This document shows, one piece after another, positions 62,663 to 64,000 of a DNA stretch of 64,000 nucleotides. A program made the position numbers and the translations under genes. Source of the DNA: JBBTCX01 sp964494205 (GTDB lineage: Bacteria > Planctomycetota > Phycisphaerae > UBA1845). The stretch spans positions 19,902 to 83,901 of the forward strand of contig CAZBRD010000019.1 in the NCBI GenBank assembly GCA_964494205.1, read 5' to 3'. A model generated the notes under the pieces. It saw only the letters and a program-made list of their open reading frames with translations, ran no database searches and was not told where the DNA came from. How positions within the stretch are numbered: the first letter of the stretch is position 1; each line of letters opens with the position of its first letter.

Positions 62663-62757
62663 TCGAATTGTCGATGGCCGATTGGCAAACGTCGATTCGA
62701 TTGATCCTGCGCACTAGCGGCCTGTTCCATTAGAAGTTTCGGATGGAATCTCGAAGC

Positions 62758-62791
62758 GCCACGGCCAAGTTGCGGCTTGACCGTGCCACCC
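62758..62791 (-). repeat. GGGTGGCAYGGYCAAGC repeat, copy B
   Basis: CACGGCCAAG and CTTGACCGTG form a 9-of-10 paired hairpin around TTGCGG. The right arm matches, inverted, the sequence at 29103-29119 with two C/T changes. It sits in the spacer between the protease and the decoration-protein gene. Confidence 0.5.
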
Positions 62792-62926
62792 GCCACACAA
62801 ACTCGAATGAAATGAACCACTGGAAGCGACCGTCAGAAATCGTCAATCGAAGACATTTGCACGGTTTTCGGGCAATCAATAGGCACCTATCAATTCGCGG
62901 TAGATCGAAAGGAATGGGACGGAATT

Positions 62927-63691
62927 ATGGCATTAACAGCGAATCGGGAAGTGGATCATTATGTGGATCAGGAGTTGCGGACCTATCCGGTGGCTGCGAC
63001 GAAGCATGTGTTCAAAGGTGCGCTGATCGGCGTGAACGCGTCGGGGTTTGCCCAGCCGCTGGTCGCGGGTGATGCGTTTGCCGGCATTGCGTATGAAGAG
63101 GTGGACAACTCCAGCGGGGCGAACGGTGCGATGACGATTCGCGTATACACGCAGGGTGACTTTGCGTTGACGTTGTCCGGAATCACGGCCGCGAGCGCGG
63201 GGCGGCCGATCTTCGCGTCGGCGGACGACACGCTGCAGTTGCGCGGGAGCGGCAACTCGTATGTCGGCGTCGCGCAGGATGTACCGGCCACCGGCGAGTT
63301 GATCTTGCGTATCGACCCCTTGCGTCGACTCGTGAAAACGGTCACGCACGCCGTCGAAGACCTCGGCGCGGGAGTGGACATCGCAGCGCGGGCAATCCAC
63401 GCGTTCGACGCCGAGGGCTGGCTGGTAGCCGCGAGAGTGGTCAACCAATCGACGTCAGCCGCAGGCATCAACGATGCGAACACGTGCGTGGTCGCGCTGG
63501 CCACCGGTGCGGGCACGGTCGTGAGCTTTACGTTCAACACCGCCGTCGTGTTTCCGAATGCGAACGCGATGACCGACCTGGGAAGCTTGAGTAACACGCA
63601 CGTCGCCACTGGGAGCATTTTGACGCTGGCGGTCACGAACGGCGCGGCCGCGAACCCGGGATCGTTCCTCGTCGAAGTGGACTACGTTTAA
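62927..63691 (+). CDS. Capsid decoration protein-like (DUF2190)
   Basis: 254 aa, ATG at 62927. The N-terminal half (1-130) resembles the DUF2190/gpD-like proteins: LTANREVDHYVDQELRTYPVAATKHVFKGALIGVNASGFAQPL, AGIAYEEVDN, VYTQGDFALTL, GRPIFASADDTLQL, YVGVAQDVPATGELILRIDPL. The second half (about 140-254) is an extra beta-rich domain that may project from the capsid. Family members cap or stabilise phage heads and are encoded between protease and major capsid protein, as here. Confidence 0.8.
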   Translation: MALTANREVDHYVDQELRTYPVAATKHVFKGALIGVNASGFAQPLVAGDAFAGIAYEEVDNSSGANGAMTIRVYTQGDFALTLSGITAASAGRPIFASADDTLQLRGSGNSYVGVAQDVPATGELILRIDPLRRLVKTVTHAVEDLGAGVDIAARAIHAFDAEGWLVAARVVNQSTSAAGINDANTCVVALATGAGTVVSFTFNTAVVFPNANAMTDLGSLSNTHVATGSILTLAVTNGAAANPGSFLVEVDYV

Positions 63692-63816
63692 TTGTCGATT
63701 CCCAGTTTTCGATTGTCGAATCTGGAAAGAGAAATCAATCGACATTCGGAAATCATGAAATCGACAATTTCAATTCGTGATTTTGAATCGTTGAATATGA
63801 AAATGGAGGGGCAATC

Positions 63817-64000
63817 ATGGCTGTCATCAACACCGGTTTGTTGACCAAAGGTTTGCGGAGCGAGTTTTTCGCCCGCTTCGAGGGAACAAAGACCTATTTT
63901 CAAGACGTTGCTACGCGGATTCAGTCCAATTCGGACAGTGAGACGTATAACAGTCCGTTGAAAAACCCTGCTTTTCACGCGGCGGATCGATTGAACATGG
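63817..64000 (+). CDS. Major capsid protein, Mu gpT-like (partial)
   Basis: Only the first 61 codons are in the window; the frame is open at the edge. The start ATG at 63817 has GGAGGGGC upstream. The visible N-terminus (MAVINTGLLTKGLRSEFF, RFEGTKTYFQDVATRIQS, SDSETYNSP) is like the Mu gpT family of major head proteins. It builds the icosahedral shell. With the upstream genes it completes a head module in the order terminase-portal-protease-decoration-capsid. Confidence 0.82.
   Translation, partial: MAVINTGLLTKGLRSEFFARFEGTKTYFQDVATRIQSNSDSETYNSPLKNPAFHAADRLNM

Overview
The window looks like chromosome from a member of the Planctomycetota, probably a Phycisphaerae-like lineage and possibly from a metagenome-assembled genome. 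The evidence is moderately high GC, many secreted proteins with C-terminal dockerin-type repeats (paired 'xDxNxD...VDIL/NLDDIL' motifs), beta-helix proteins with the 'LTPPAGPIAPTMKNLSDVEPRT' type N-terminus (positions given in the entries), zinc-ribbon membrane proteins of the CPxC...CPECG type, and cytochrome c/NHL-repeat lipoproteins. No rRNA, CRISPR array, integrase or transposase was recognised. Two tRNAs are present: Ser-GGA at 3501-3587 (minus) and Asp-GTC at 29890-29963 (plus).

Layout. 1-3.2 kb: three secreted proteins on the minus strand (a GWIN-repeat protein and two paralogous beta-helix proteins). 3.5-8.2 kb: tRNA-Ser, a sensor kinase, a small zinc-knuckle protein, a GxxExxY element bounded by inverted repeats, a lone receiver protein and small membrane/lipoproteins. 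8.5-17.4 kb: rnpA, a large Ig-like lipoprotein, an aminotransferase, and murQ / GHL10 / ROK-kinase genes that suggest muropeptide recycling. 17.4-26.5 kb: a long minus-strand cell-envelope cluster (moeA, lnt, HEAT lipoprotein, mreD, mrdA, rodA, lipid kinase). 26.6-29.6 kb: thiS-thiG, an amidohydrolase and a ferredoxin. 30-38.1 kb: four tandem paralogous cohesin-like/Ig/dockerin proteins plus an LVIVD/dockerin protein. 38.4-43.9 kb: YmdB-like phosphoesterase, tyrS, mutS and a small beta-carbonic-anhydrase-like protein. 44.3-47.9 kb: two cytochrome c-NHL lipoproteins. 48.3-52.6 kb: a repeat-rich gene desert, a divergent folD, an M48 protease and a coiled-coil secreted protein. 53-58.5 kb: a four-gene operon (HlyD adaptor, PilZ, GAF-HlyD, PqqD-M50-HlyD) that looks like a poorly described peptide processing/export machine. 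58.6-64 kb: a Mu-like head module (terminase, portal, protease, decoration, capsid) running off the right edge.

The strongest candidates for something undescribed are the PilZ/GAF/M50/HlyD operon, the tandem cohesin-dockerin array, and the head-gene cassette, whose spacers carry the same AT-rich short repeats as ordinary intergenic DNA elsewhere in the window. Smaller oddities are two enzymes with in-frame insertions of about 38 and 55 residues, a FolD lacking its catalytic lysine, and several dispersed palindromic repeat families.
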